From an uncultured Mailhella sp. (lineage in GTDB: Bacteria; Desulfobacterota; Desulfovibrionia; Desulfovibrionales; Desulfovibrionaceae): a stretch of DNA of 64,000 nucleotides. Location of the stretch: contig CALUUX010000003.1 of the NCBI GenBank assembly GCA_944324085.1, forward strand, positions 62,001 to 126,000, read 5' to 3'. The notes beneath the pieces are model-generated. The model searched no databases and was not told where the DNA came from. It was given only the letters and a program-made list of their open reading frames with translations. Positions 35,190 through 43,201 of the stretch are shown here, in pieces. Each line of letters begins with the position of its first letter. The stretch's first letter is position 1. The position numbers and the translations under genes are program-made.

Positions 35190-36983
35190 TTAAGCGTCCG
35201 CGGGCTGGACGGATCTGGCCTGAAAACGGCAGGCCGTCAGAGAACTGCGTCCGTCGGGCGTGATGGTGTAGGTGTAGTCGATATCCAGGGGAGAATTCTC
35301 CGGCTTGTAAAAGCGCATGGTGACGTTGCCGTTTTCTTCTCGGCGGATGTCGATGTCCAGGGGCGAGTGCTCGGATTCGAAGATACCGGTGACGGAGCTG
35401 TTGGTGCGGACCAGAAACGCTCCGCTTTGTCCCATGCTGATGATGACCTGACGGGCCTGCGCGTCGTTGTCGCCGCAAAGCTGGCGGGCGCGTTCGACGA
35501 GCGAATGGCTTATGGAAGAAGGCGTGCCCGCGCTGAAATGGGCCTTATCCTGCTCGGTCATGCCGGAGGTGTCCTGAATGCGCACGGTTTCCGCGTCGCC
35601 GCCGGCCCGGCCGAAGCTGATGGTCGGCGTGTAGCCGGGCAGGGAGTTGTGGGTGCCGCGCCGCTTGAGGTCCTTGGCCAGAGATTCTTCCACCTCCTGA
35701 AACGAGCCGAGACTGGAGACGGCCGTCAGCGTGGGAATGTTTTTGAAGTCGGCGAGGGTCAGCGTGACGGGGCCGCGCAGGCTGTCCAGGGTTTTTTCCA
35801 GACTGAGGCCCGAAGAAAGCGTGGTCATGCCTTCGGACGCCGCCGTGGGGCTGTCCGGACGTGCCTGCTGGAACAACTCGCTCAAGCGTTGGAAGACGGC
35901 GTCGTTGAAGCCGCGGAAATCCGCGTCGTTCAGATGTTCAGGCATGGCTTCATGAAAGCATCCCTGCCACAGCGTTTCGCGCGTGAACATGCCTTCGGGC
36001 TGGATAGTCCGCAGTTCGCCCAAACGTTGCGCCGCCAGCGAGCCTGCGGCTATGCCGGCGATCTCGGCGAGCTGAACGCTCAGCATGGACAGGTCCGCCG
36101 CGTTTTGGGGCGTGGACCACGCCAGCATGGACTGCGCCACAAAGGTGACGTCGCCGCCCTTGCCGCAGGCGTAGGCGAAATTCTTCATGGCGGGCAGAGA
36201 ACCGTCGGACACGGCCCGGAACAGCGTCTGCGCGTCGAAGGGGGTTCCGTTTTCCGCGGCCATGGCCGCTTCGTGGAGAACGGCCATGTCGATCACCTTG
36301 CGCATATCTCTCTTCTGCGAGGCGTCCAGACCCAGGTGCGCGGAGCAGGCGTCCAGCGCGGCGTCTTTTCCATGAACGGGATCGTTTAGAAAGACTTTCG
36401 CCTGAACTTCGTTCCAGGCTTTTTTCAGGGCCGGCAGGTTTCCGGAGCGAACCATTTCGCTCAGCTCCGCAAAACTCAGCATCTTTTGCGTTTCCTTGGA
36501 CGCCGCTTTGAGGATGGCTTCGCCGAAGATATTTTTCAGCTCCTGACGGGAAGATTGAGGAACGTCATGGGCGGCGCAGAACGCGTCAAATGCGGTGTCC
36601 AGATTGCGGGTGTCGCCGGGGCCGGCGTTGCCGAGCACAAAATGACGGGCCATATCGCCATTGATGCGGCCCAGGCCTTCGTGCATTTCCGCCGCGTCGG
36701 CCAGAATGTCGCGCACGGCTCTTGCGCTGAGCGGCTTGCCTTCCACGCGGAAGGCGCGCATCCGGGGCGCGAGCGCGTCGGCCACGGTGTCGCCGTACTG
36801 CTGCCGGACGGCGGCGAACAGCACGTTGCCCGCATAACGGTTGGTGCTTTTGCGCGTGAAGAAGGTTCCCACCTTGCCTCTGGTTTCAAAACCGCCGTTT
36901 TTGACGACGATGCTCGTATCGTCTCCAAGATGATTGGCCAGATGCGTAAGATTGCCGAATGTCAGACTGATGGGATGTGCCAT
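35190..36983 (-). CDS. Candidate type III secreted effector
   Basis: The 597-residue product has AGGAGG before the ATG at 36983. There is no signal peptide and no transmembrane segment; the N-terminus is polar (MAHPISLTFGNLTHLANHLG), as in type III substrates. The middle is helical (DALAPRMRAFRVEGKPLSAR, AALDACSAHLGLDASQKRDM). The C-terminus has two SPLDID blocks (residues about 546-575) within beta-like sequence and NG/DG turns. I do not recognise a catalytic domain. The gene is paired with a CesT-type chaperone directly downstream. No type III apparatus genes are in the window, so it may be an orphan effector island. The effector role is inference from the pairing. Confidence 0.7.
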   Translation of the reverse strand: MAHPISLTFGNLTHLANHLGDDTSIVVKNGGFETRGKVGTFFTRKSTNRYAGNVLFAAVRQQYGDTVADALAPRMRAFRVEGKPLSARAVRDILADAAEMHEGLGRINGDMARHFVLGNAGPGDTRNLDTAFDAFCAAHDVPQSSRQELKNIFGEAILKAASKETQKMLSFAELSEMVRSGNLPALKKAWNEVQAKVFLNDPVHGKDAALDACSAHLGLDASQKRDMRKVIDMAVLHEAAMAAENGTPFDAQTLFRAVSDGSLPAMKNFAYACGKGGDVTFVAQSMLAWSTPQNAADLSMLSVQLAEIAGIAAGSLAAQRLGELRTIQPEGMFTRETLWQGCFHEAMPEHLNDADFRGFNDAVFQRLSELFQQARPDSPTAASEGMTTLSSGLSLEKTLDSLRGPVTLTLADFKNIPTLTAVSSLGSFQEVEESLAKDLKRRGTHNSLPGYTPTISFGRAGGDAETVRIQDTSGMTEQDKAHFSAGTPSSISHSLVERARQLCGDNDAQARQVIISMGQSGAFLVRTNSSVTGIFESEHSPLDIDIRREENGNVTMRFYKPENSPLDIDYTYTITPDGRSSLTACRFQARSVQPADA

Positions 36984-37316
36984 GGAATCCTCCTGAAGAG
37001 CTTAGATGCAGAATCGCATGGATCGGACTGATTCGCAAGGAGGGGAATCCGGTCATGCGCGTGAGAGTCGCGGAAGAGCGTCCTGCATAATTAAATGCAA
37101 AAAGCATGCCGCGAGGAATCGCCGCGTTTTTCGCCGCTCTGCGCGCGGGAGGCATGGACGGACGGGGCGAGAAAGGCGGCGCAAACGCCAACCTCGGTGG
37201 CGTTCGGGAAAGCATTGACAAAGAAATGGGCGTTTGGAAAAGCGTGCGCCGTCGCGGCGCGCGGTGTCTGCCGAGCGGGAAAAAGGGGCTTTTTTCGGAG
37301 GTCGGAGAAGGCGTTG
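36984..37316. other. Gap between effector candidate and LysR gene
   Basis: The 333 bases hold the effector promoter region and the end of the LysR unit. Seen: a small GC-rich hairpin at 37246-37260, an AT-rich patch near 37083-37096 with TGCA repeats, and no supportable gene. Confidence 0.55.
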
Positions 37317-38246
37317 TCAGTCTTCTTCGAAAAGCAGGGAAAGATAGTCCTTGCTGTCTTCCGGATCGCGGTACTTTTCGTAGAGAAGTCGCAGCACGCT
37401 GAACGCCGCGTGCGAGAGATAGGCCTGCCGCAGAACAATGATGACGGGGAGCGTTTTCAGCTCGTTGACATTGAGCCGACGGGTTTCCAGCTCGCAGTCC
37501 GCGGGAATTTCGCTTTGCGGGCAGATGGCCACGGCGCGCAGGCCGTTTTCCAGAAGGTCCAGCAGAATGCGGTTGTCCTGACTGTCCAGCAGAACGTGGG
37601 GCACGACGCCTTCGGTTTGAAACGTCCGCATGAGAAAATTATAACTTCCGCCGTTGTCTCTCCGACGGGAGAGAATGAGAGGGACGTCTTTGAGATCGCG
37701 CGCGTCCAGATTTTTTTTGGTAGGCGGGCGAAGACCGCGTCCATACACGGCGCAGAAGGCGGAGGATCGGAGACGGACGATCTTATAATTCTGATTGTTG
37801 AGGGGAAGCTGCGCGAGACAGAAATCCAGATGCACTTCCTGCATGTGCCGTTCCAGACTCTGATTGTCCATAAGCCACAGGCGGAAGGTCAGCTGGGGAA
37901 ATTTTTCCTGAATTTCCGGCATGGTGGACAGAATAAACGAATGGCAGGGCGGACAGACTCCTATGCGCACCAGACCCGAAACCGGTTCGCCGCTGCGCAC
38001 GAAATCTTTTTCCATGCTGTGTATGTAGGACAGGATGAACTGGGCTTGATGGTAAAGTTTTTCTCCCGCGGGAGTGAGCTGAAAGCTACGACTGGTGCGA
38101 TGGATCAGGGGAACGCCGAGTTCGTCTTCAAGCTCCTTGATGCGCTGAGAAAGAGGAGGCTGAGAAATATGTAATGATGTCGCAGCTTTGCTGAAAGAAC
38201 CGTGTTCCACGAGCGTGCAGAAATATTCCAATCGTTTGAAATCCAT
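37317..38246 (-). CDS. LysR-family transcriptional regulator
   Basis: The 309-residue product has an N-terminal winged helix (MDFKRLEYFCTLVEHGSFSK, SLHISQPPLSQRIKELEDEL) and a co-inducer domain from about residue 90. The start at 38246 has CGGAGT upstream. It is divergent from the TAXI-TRAP/flavoprotein operon at 38469 and, by the usual LysR logic, controls it and itself. The inducer is probably the imported substrate. Confidence 0.95.
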   Translation of the reverse strand: MDFKRLEYFCTLVEHGSFSKAATSLHISQPPLSQRIKELEDELGVPLIHRTSRSFQLTPAGEKLYHQAQFILSYIHSMEKDFVRSGEPVSGLVRIGVCPPCHSFILSTMPEIQEKFPQLTFRLWLMDNQSLERHMQEVHLDFCLAQLPLNNQNYKIVRLRSSAFCAVYGRGLRPPTKKNLDARDLKDVPLILSRRRDNGGSYNFLMRTFQTEGVVPHVLLDSQDNRILLDLLENGLRAVAICPQSEIPADCELETRRLNVNELKTLPVIIVLRQAYLSHAAFSVLRLLYEKYRDPEDSKDYLSLLFEED

Positions 38247-38337
38247 CGGTACTCCGCGGGCGAGTTTTGCCGTTAGTTTTATTTGGAACAGAATCAAATA
38301 TAACTGAGCTTGTCGGTAGGATAATCTGCCTATCATG

Positions 38338-38349
38338 TTGATATATCAA
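38338..38349. promoter_or_regulatory. Candidate LysR binding palindrome
   Basis: TTGATATATCAA is a perfect 12-bp palindrome in the AT-rich 222-base divergent intergenic region 38247-38468. A related pair, TGAT-N7-ATCA, lies about 40 bases downstream. Both have LysR-like dyad character. Confidence 0.45.
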
Positions 38350-38468
38350 TAATTATAAAAAATCAATCTATATTTTTTTGATATGATAAATCAGATAAAA
38401 AGATATTTTTACTTATACATATTTTTCTCTAAAACATACTATATGAAAAAACTCACTAGGAGGGGAGT

Positions 38469-39449
38469 ATGAATTCTATCGCTAGAACATTTTTGGGCGT
38501 TCTCATGGCTGGCGCGTTCGTTTTCCCCGCGGCTTTTCCCGCGCATGCCGCCAATCATGACATCACTATCGTCGGAGGGGGAGCCGGAGGTCTTTGGGCC
38601 ATCATTACGGAAGGCGTGGGGGAAACCGTGCGCCGCAGCTTTGAAGGCGCGCGCGTGACGACCGAACCCGGCAAAGACGGTCCGAACCAGATTATGGTAA
38701 ACAGGGGCGACGTGCAATTCGGCATAGCCAGCGATACGCTGACGCTTCGTGGTCTGAAAGGTGAGAAACCGTTCAAGGGAAAACTTGATAACCTTCGTTT
38801 GGTGGCGGTTATCAGTTCGACCCAAGCCGTGCAGTTTTTTGTGGATGATAAGACGGGCATAAAAAGTACCGCGGACATCAGAGAAAAGAAATATCCTTTG
38901 AAGATAACGGTCAACAGACAGGGCTCCGTCGTCGATCTGCTTTCGGAACGGGTTCTTGAGCTGAACGGTTCGTCCTATAAGGACATTACCGGATGGGGAG
39001 GCAAAATCTGCAAGATCCCCGGTCCTGAGTCCATGGATCTGTGGGACGCCGGTCAGATGGACGCCATCATCGAGGTGACGCAGTTCCCGCTGAGCCGTTT
39101 CCTGGAACTGGGACAGAAGCATGACCTTTCCTTGCTGTCCTTGGATGACAAGACGATTGAAACGCTCAACAAGGAAATGGGAACCACGTCAATCACCATT
39201 CCCGCCGGCACGTATCCTTTCCAGAAAGAAGATTGTCAAACCGTAGCCACGCAGCTGCTGCTTATCACGAATGCCGACACGCCTGATGAAATGGTAGAAG
39301 GCGTTTTAAATTCTCTTATAAAAAATATTGATTATCTTCGCACGGTTCATGCTTGTCTGAAAGACATGTCTCCCGAACGCATGTCCGCTAACGACGTTAT
39401 TCCGTTCCATCCCGCAGCTCAGCGTTTCTACAGCAATCTGAACAAGTAA
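38469..39449 (+). CDS. TAXI-family TRAP transporter substrate-binding protein
   Basis: The 326-residue product has a signal peptide (MNSIARTFLGVLMAGAFVFP, cleavage after AHA), then the TAXI fold: ITIVGGGAGGLWAIITEGVG, NQIMVNRGDVQFGIASDTLT, and VISSTQAVQFFVDDKTGIKS. AGGAGGGGAG precedes the ATG. It captures a small organic anion in the periplasm for the fused permease downstream. A hairpin between the two genes probably lets this protein be made in excess. Confidence 0.94.
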   Translation: MNSIARTFLGVLMAGAFVFPAAFPAHAANHDITIVGGGAGGLWAIITEGVGETVRRSFEGARVTTEPGKDGPNQIMVNRGDVQFGIASDTLTLRGLKGEKPFKGKLDNLRLVAVISSTQAVQFFVDDKTGIKSTADIREKKYPLKITVNRQGSVVDLLSERVLELNGSSYKDITGWGGKICKIPGPESMDLWDAGQMDAIIEVTQFPLSRFLELGQKHDLSLLSLDDKTIETLNKEMGTTSITIPAGTYPFQKEDCQTVATQLLLITNADTPDEMVEGVLNSLIKNIDYLRTVHACLKDMSPERMSANDVIPFHPAAQRFYSNLNK

Positions 39450-39457
39450 CGTTTTGA

Positions 39458-39485
39458 GGCCATGCCGCTGAAAGGCGGCATGGCC
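39458..39485 (+). promoter_or_regulatory. Intercistronic hairpin between binding protein and permease
   Basis: A perfect 11-bp stem GGCCATGCCGC with a 6-base loop lies eight bases after the binding-protein stop and 114 bases before the permease start. No T run, so probably mRNA stabilising or partly terminating, as seen in many transporter operons. Confidence 0.6.
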
Positions 39486-39598
39486 CGCAGGACTCTTCTT
39501 CGCAAGAGCGTTCCGCCGGAACACGCTTCCGTCCGCGGAGTGGGGTCCTTTGTCCCCAAAAAGGCAGACTTTTTAACTTTCTCCCGCCGGAGACTCCC

Positions 39599-41536
39599 AT
39601 GACACTCGGAATGCTTTTCAAAGAAGGGCGCAGAAGAAATCTGTCCCCGTTGTGGACGAAGATCACGGGCGCGCTCGTGCTCATCTTTTCGGCCATAGAA
39701 CTGTATGGCGCGCCGTTCGGCTTCATAGACTCCTATATTCTGCGCGGTATTTTCGTTTCGTTCGCCGTAGCGCTCACCTTCATCTGCTTTACCCCCGTGA
39801 AGTCGGAAAAAAGGGAATCGGAAGACGTTCCGGCAGTGGACATTCTGCTGGCCGTGGCCAGTCTCTGCGTCGGCGTCTACATTGCCGTGAACGGCACCGA
39901 CATCATCAATCGCTGGACGGGCGTCGATCCTTTGGAACCTATGGACTGGGTGGTCACGTCCGCCTGCGTGCTTCTCGTGCTGGAAGTCACCCGGCGCACC
40001 GTGGGCCCGGTGCTTCTCGGCATTATTCTCGTGTTCATCGCCTACAATTTTGTGGGCAAGTATCTGCCCGGCTATTGGGGACACAGAGGCTGCACGCTGG
40101 AAACGTTCCTTGACCGCATGGTGTTTACGTATGACGGCATTTTCAGCACGCCTCTGGGCGTGGCCTGCACATACGTGTTCATGTTCGTGCTTTTCGGCCA
40201 TACCTTCAACGCCGCGGGCGGCGGCAAATTCTTCTTCAGTCTTGCGGCGGCCATAGCCGGACGCATGCGTGGCGGCCCCGCCAAGATAAGCGTTATCGCT
40301 TCCGCGCTTTACGGCACGGTGTCCGGATCGCCGGTTTCCGATGTCGTCACTACGGGCAGCATCACCATTCCGCTCATGAAGCGACTCGGCTATACGCCGG
40401 AATTCGCCGGAGCCGTGGCGGCGTCGGCCTGTTCGGGAGCTTCCATTCTTCCGCCCATCATGGGCACGGCGGCCTTCCTCATGGTGGACGTGGCGGGCAT
40501 TGCGTATATCGACATCGCCATAGCCGCCGCCATTCCCGCCATCATCTATTATGTCGCGCTGATGTTGCAGGTGCATGATCGATCTGTCATGGAGGGCATG
40601 CGTCCCATCGCGGACGACGAGCATCCTGTGGATCCCGCGGGCAAGGTGCTGCGCGAAAACTGGCTGTACCTTCTTCCCATCATTCTGCTCATCGTTCTCA
40701 TCATCGAGCGCGTCACGCCCACCGTCGTGGGACTGTGCGCCACTCTGGCCGTTATTGCCGTCAGCTGGCTTATTCCCGGTCATCACATGGGCGTCAAGGA
40801 AATTTACGGCGTGCTGCGCAAGACCTGTCTCGGCATTCTTACCGTAGCCAACGCTTCCGCGGCGGCGGGCATGGTTATCGGCGGCATCATGCTCACCGGT
40901 CTCGGCGGCAAGTTCACCAGTCTTGTGTTTGCGGCCACCGGCGGACAGAGCGGTCTTTGCCTTGCCATGGTTGCGCTGGTGTGCATCGTGCTCGGCATGG
41001 GCATGCCCGTGCCCGCGGCGTATGTGCTTACGGCCACGTTGGCCGCGCCCGCGCTGCTGGAATTCAAGTTCTCGCTCATGAGCTCTCATCTGTTCATCGT
41101 GTATTTCGCCGCCATTTCCGCCATCACTCCCCCCGTGGCCGTGGCCGCTTACGCCGCCGCCGGCATATCGGAGGGAAATCCCAACAGTACGGGCGTTCAG
41201 GCCGTGAAGTTGTCCATCGCGGCGTACCTGGTGCCGTTTGTCTTCATGTATCGTCCGGGCCTTCTCATGGACGGATCCATGTTCGACATCGTCTACGCCA
41301 CGGTGGTGACCACCATCGGCGTGGCCTGCGTGGCATCCGGACTCGAGGGATATCTGCATGGTCCCATCCGTTCCAAGCTGTATCGGCTGTTGCTCGTGGT
41401 GGGAGGCGTTGTGTTCATCTGGCCCGCCGGATGGTCCGATATCGCGGGATTCATCATTTTCGCCCTGGTGTACGGCCATCAGATCGTCATTCGTAAAAAT
41501 AATCCGGATCCTGCCCTTCAGGACAGAATAGCGTAG
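39599..41536 (+). CDS. TRAP transporter permease, fused small and large subunits (TAXI type)
   Basis: The 645-residue protein has about 16 hydrophobic segments. It starts with a DctQ-like region and continues into the DctM-like domain with GHTFNAAGGGKFFFSLAAAI, SALYGTVSGSPVSDVVTTGS and SGASILPPIMGTAAFLMVDV, the characteristic fused TAXI permease sequence. The ATG at 39599 has CGGAGA upstream. It uses a sodium or proton gradient to import the ligand held by the binding protein at 38469. The flavoprotein gene follows after eight bases. Confidence 0.95.
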   Translation: MTLGMLFKEGRRRNLSPLWTKITGALVLIFSAIELYGAPFGFIDSYILRGIFVSFAVALTFICFTPVKSEKRESEDVPAVDILLAVASLCVGVYIAVNGTDIINRWTGVDPLEPMDWVVTSACVLLVLEVTRRTVGPVLLGIILVFIAYNFVGKYLPGYWGHRGCTLETFLDRMVFTYDGIFSTPLGVACTYVFMFVLFGHTFNAAGGGKFFFSLAAAIAGRMRGGPAKISVIASALYGTVSGSPVSDVVTTGSITIPLMKRLGYTPEFAGAVAASACSGASILPPIMGTAAFLMVDVAGIAYIDIAIAAAIPAIIYYVALMLQVHDRSVMEGMRPIADDEHPVDPAGKVLRENWLYLLPIILLIVLIIERVTPTVVGLCATLAVIAVSWLIPGHHMGVKEIYGVLRKTCLGILTVANASAAAGMVIGGIMLTGLGGKFTSLVFAATGGQSGLCLAMVALVCIVLGMGMPVPAAYVLTATLAAPALLEFKFSLMSSHLFIVYFAAISAITPPVAVAAYAAAGISEGNPNSTGVQAVKLSIAAYLVPFVFMYRPGLLMDGSMFDIVYATVVTTIGVACVASGLEGYLHGPIRSKLYRLLLVVGGVVFIWPAGWSDIAGFIIFALVYGHQIVIRKNNPDPALQDRIA

Positions 41537-41544
41537 GAGTTTCC

Positions 41545-43182
41545 ATGGACAAACATCCTCAAATCATCCGCCTCGAAACGGATCTGCTGATCTTGGGCAC
41601 GGGCGCGGCCGGCTGCGGCGCGGCTCTGGCGGCCCGCGAAGCGGGCGTGAAAACCCTGATGGTGGATAAGGGCAAGCTGGAAAGCTCAGGCTGCCTCGGC
41701 GGAGGCAACGATCATTTCATAGCCGTGCTCGGCACCGAGGAGCCGCAGGACACTATTGATGATCTTGTGCGCGTGCATAATAAGCCCGGTTCCGGATTTT
41801 CGGAAAAACAGATACGGGAGTGGGGCTCGGTCATGCCCGCTATGGTGAAGTTTCTGGAAGGAGAGGGGGTACACCTTCTGCATAATCCCGACGGAAGCTA
41901 TCTGCGTACGGCTGGTCGAGGCGAACCGGCGTGGTATATCAACATCGCCGAGGGACAGAAAATCAAGCGTCTCATCGCCAGAAGGCTGCGCGCCATGGGC
42001 GTGGACGTGCTTGACCATGTGATGATAACCCGCCTTCTGAAAAAGGACGGGCGCATCGCCGGCGCCGTGGGCTTTCATGTGCTGGAAGGCGACTGCTACG
42101 TGATTTCCGCGTCCACCGTCATTCTCGCGCTGGGCAACAGCTGCAACCGCGCCACCGCCAATTCTACGGGCAATCCGTACAACACCTGGCACAGTCCGTT
42201 CAATACCGGCAGTCAGTACGCGCTGGCCTACGAGGTCGGGGCCGACATCATCAACATGGACGTGAAGCAGCAGGCCACGCTCATTCCTAAGGGATTCGGC
42301 TGCGCGGGCATGAACGGCATCAACGGTTCCGGAGCGCATGAACTCAACGCGCTGGGCGAGCGTTTCATGCCGAAATATCACCCGCAGATGGAAAATTGTC
42401 CCCGTCAGTTTCAGATAAGCGGCACGCACAAGGAACTTGTGGAAGGGCGCGCTCCCTTCCACATGGAGATGCGGCATATTGATCCCGCGCTGTTGCATCA
42501 TCTTCAGTATGTGCTCATGCCCGGCGACAAGGCGACGTTCCTTGACTACTGCGAACAGCGCGGCGTGGATTTCGCCAAGGCTCCCATGGAGGTGGAAATT
42601 GGCGAGATAGAGTTCAGCGGCATGCTCGCCACGGACGACAACTATGAAACCACCGTTCCGGGCTTGTACAACGGCTGTGTGTTCTATACGTTCTCCGGTT
42701 CCTTGTGCAGCGGGTATATGGCGGCGCGTTCCGCGGCGCGCCGACTTGCCCCTCCCGCGGATGTCAGCGACCTGGAAAACGAGATACAGGCCGAGTGCGC
42801 CCGGATTCTTGCCCCTCTGAACGTGAAGGGCGACGTCATTCCTCAGGACATGTTCGAATCGTCCATACGTCAGGTCATGTCCTACTACATGGGCTATGTG
42901 CGCAATGAAGCGGGCATGAACATCGCGTTGGAACGTCTTTCCTTCATAGGCGCCTATCGCGGAAAGGTGAAGGCGCGCAACATGCATGAACTCATGATGG
43001 TGCATGAGGCGGAACATCTTCTGCAAAGCTGCGTTTTGTCCACGCTGTGCACCGTGCAGCGCAAGGAAAGCGGACGCAGCGTGTATCGTCGGGCCGACTA
43101 TCCGGAAAAGAGCGCGGCCTACGACGGAAGAATTCTGGTGGTGAACAAGAAGGACGGCCGCCCCGAAACGTTCTGGCGGTAA
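41545..43182 (+). CDS. FAD-dependent oxidoreductase, fumarate reductase/AprA-like flavoprotein
   Basis: The 545-residue soluble flavoprotein has an FAD dinucleotide motif LGTGAAGCGAALAAREAG (residues about 16-33), SSGCLGGGNDHF, a long CNRATANSTGNPYNTWHSPF segment near 198-217 and a C-terminal helical domain. The overall order resembles the alpha subunit of adenylylsulfate reductase and fumarate reductase/succinate dehydrogenase flavoproteins. No signal peptide, so it acts in the cytosol on the imported compound. Its electron partner is probably the Fe-S flavoprotein encoded 19 bases downstream. Substrate unknown. Confidence 0.9.
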   Translation: MDKHPQIIRLETDLLILGTGAAGCGAALAAREAGVKTLMVDKGKLESSGCLGGGNDHFIAVLGTEEPQDTIDDLVRVHNKPGSGFSEKQIREWGSVMPAMVKFLEGEGVHLLHNPDGSYLRTAGRGEPAWYINIAEGQKIKRLIARRLRAMGVDVLDHVMITRLLKKDGRIAGAVGFHVLEGDCYVISASTVILALGNSCNRATANSTGNPYNTWHSPFNTGSQYALAYEVGADIINMDVKQQATLIPKGFGCAGMNGINGSGAHELNALGERFMPKYHPQMENCPRQFQISGTHKELVEGRAPFHMEMRHIDPALLHHLQYVLMPGDKATFLDYCEQRGVDFAKAPMEVEIGEIEFSGMLATDDNYETTVPGLYNGCVFYTFSGSLCSGYMAARSAARRLAPPADVSDLENEIQAECARILAPLNVKGDVIPQDMFESSIRQVMSYYMGYVRNEAGMNIALERLSFIGAYRGKVKARNMHELMMVHEAEHLLQSCVLSTLCTVQRKESGRSVYRRADYPEKSAAYDGRILVVNKKDGRPETFWR

Positions 43183-43201
43183 CGGCGGAAGGAGAGACGA
43201 T

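Noticed and set aside
39428-41479. A 683-codon minus-strand frame
   Set aside because: It is antisense to the TRAP permease; extreme His/Arg/Gly content and no recognisable family.
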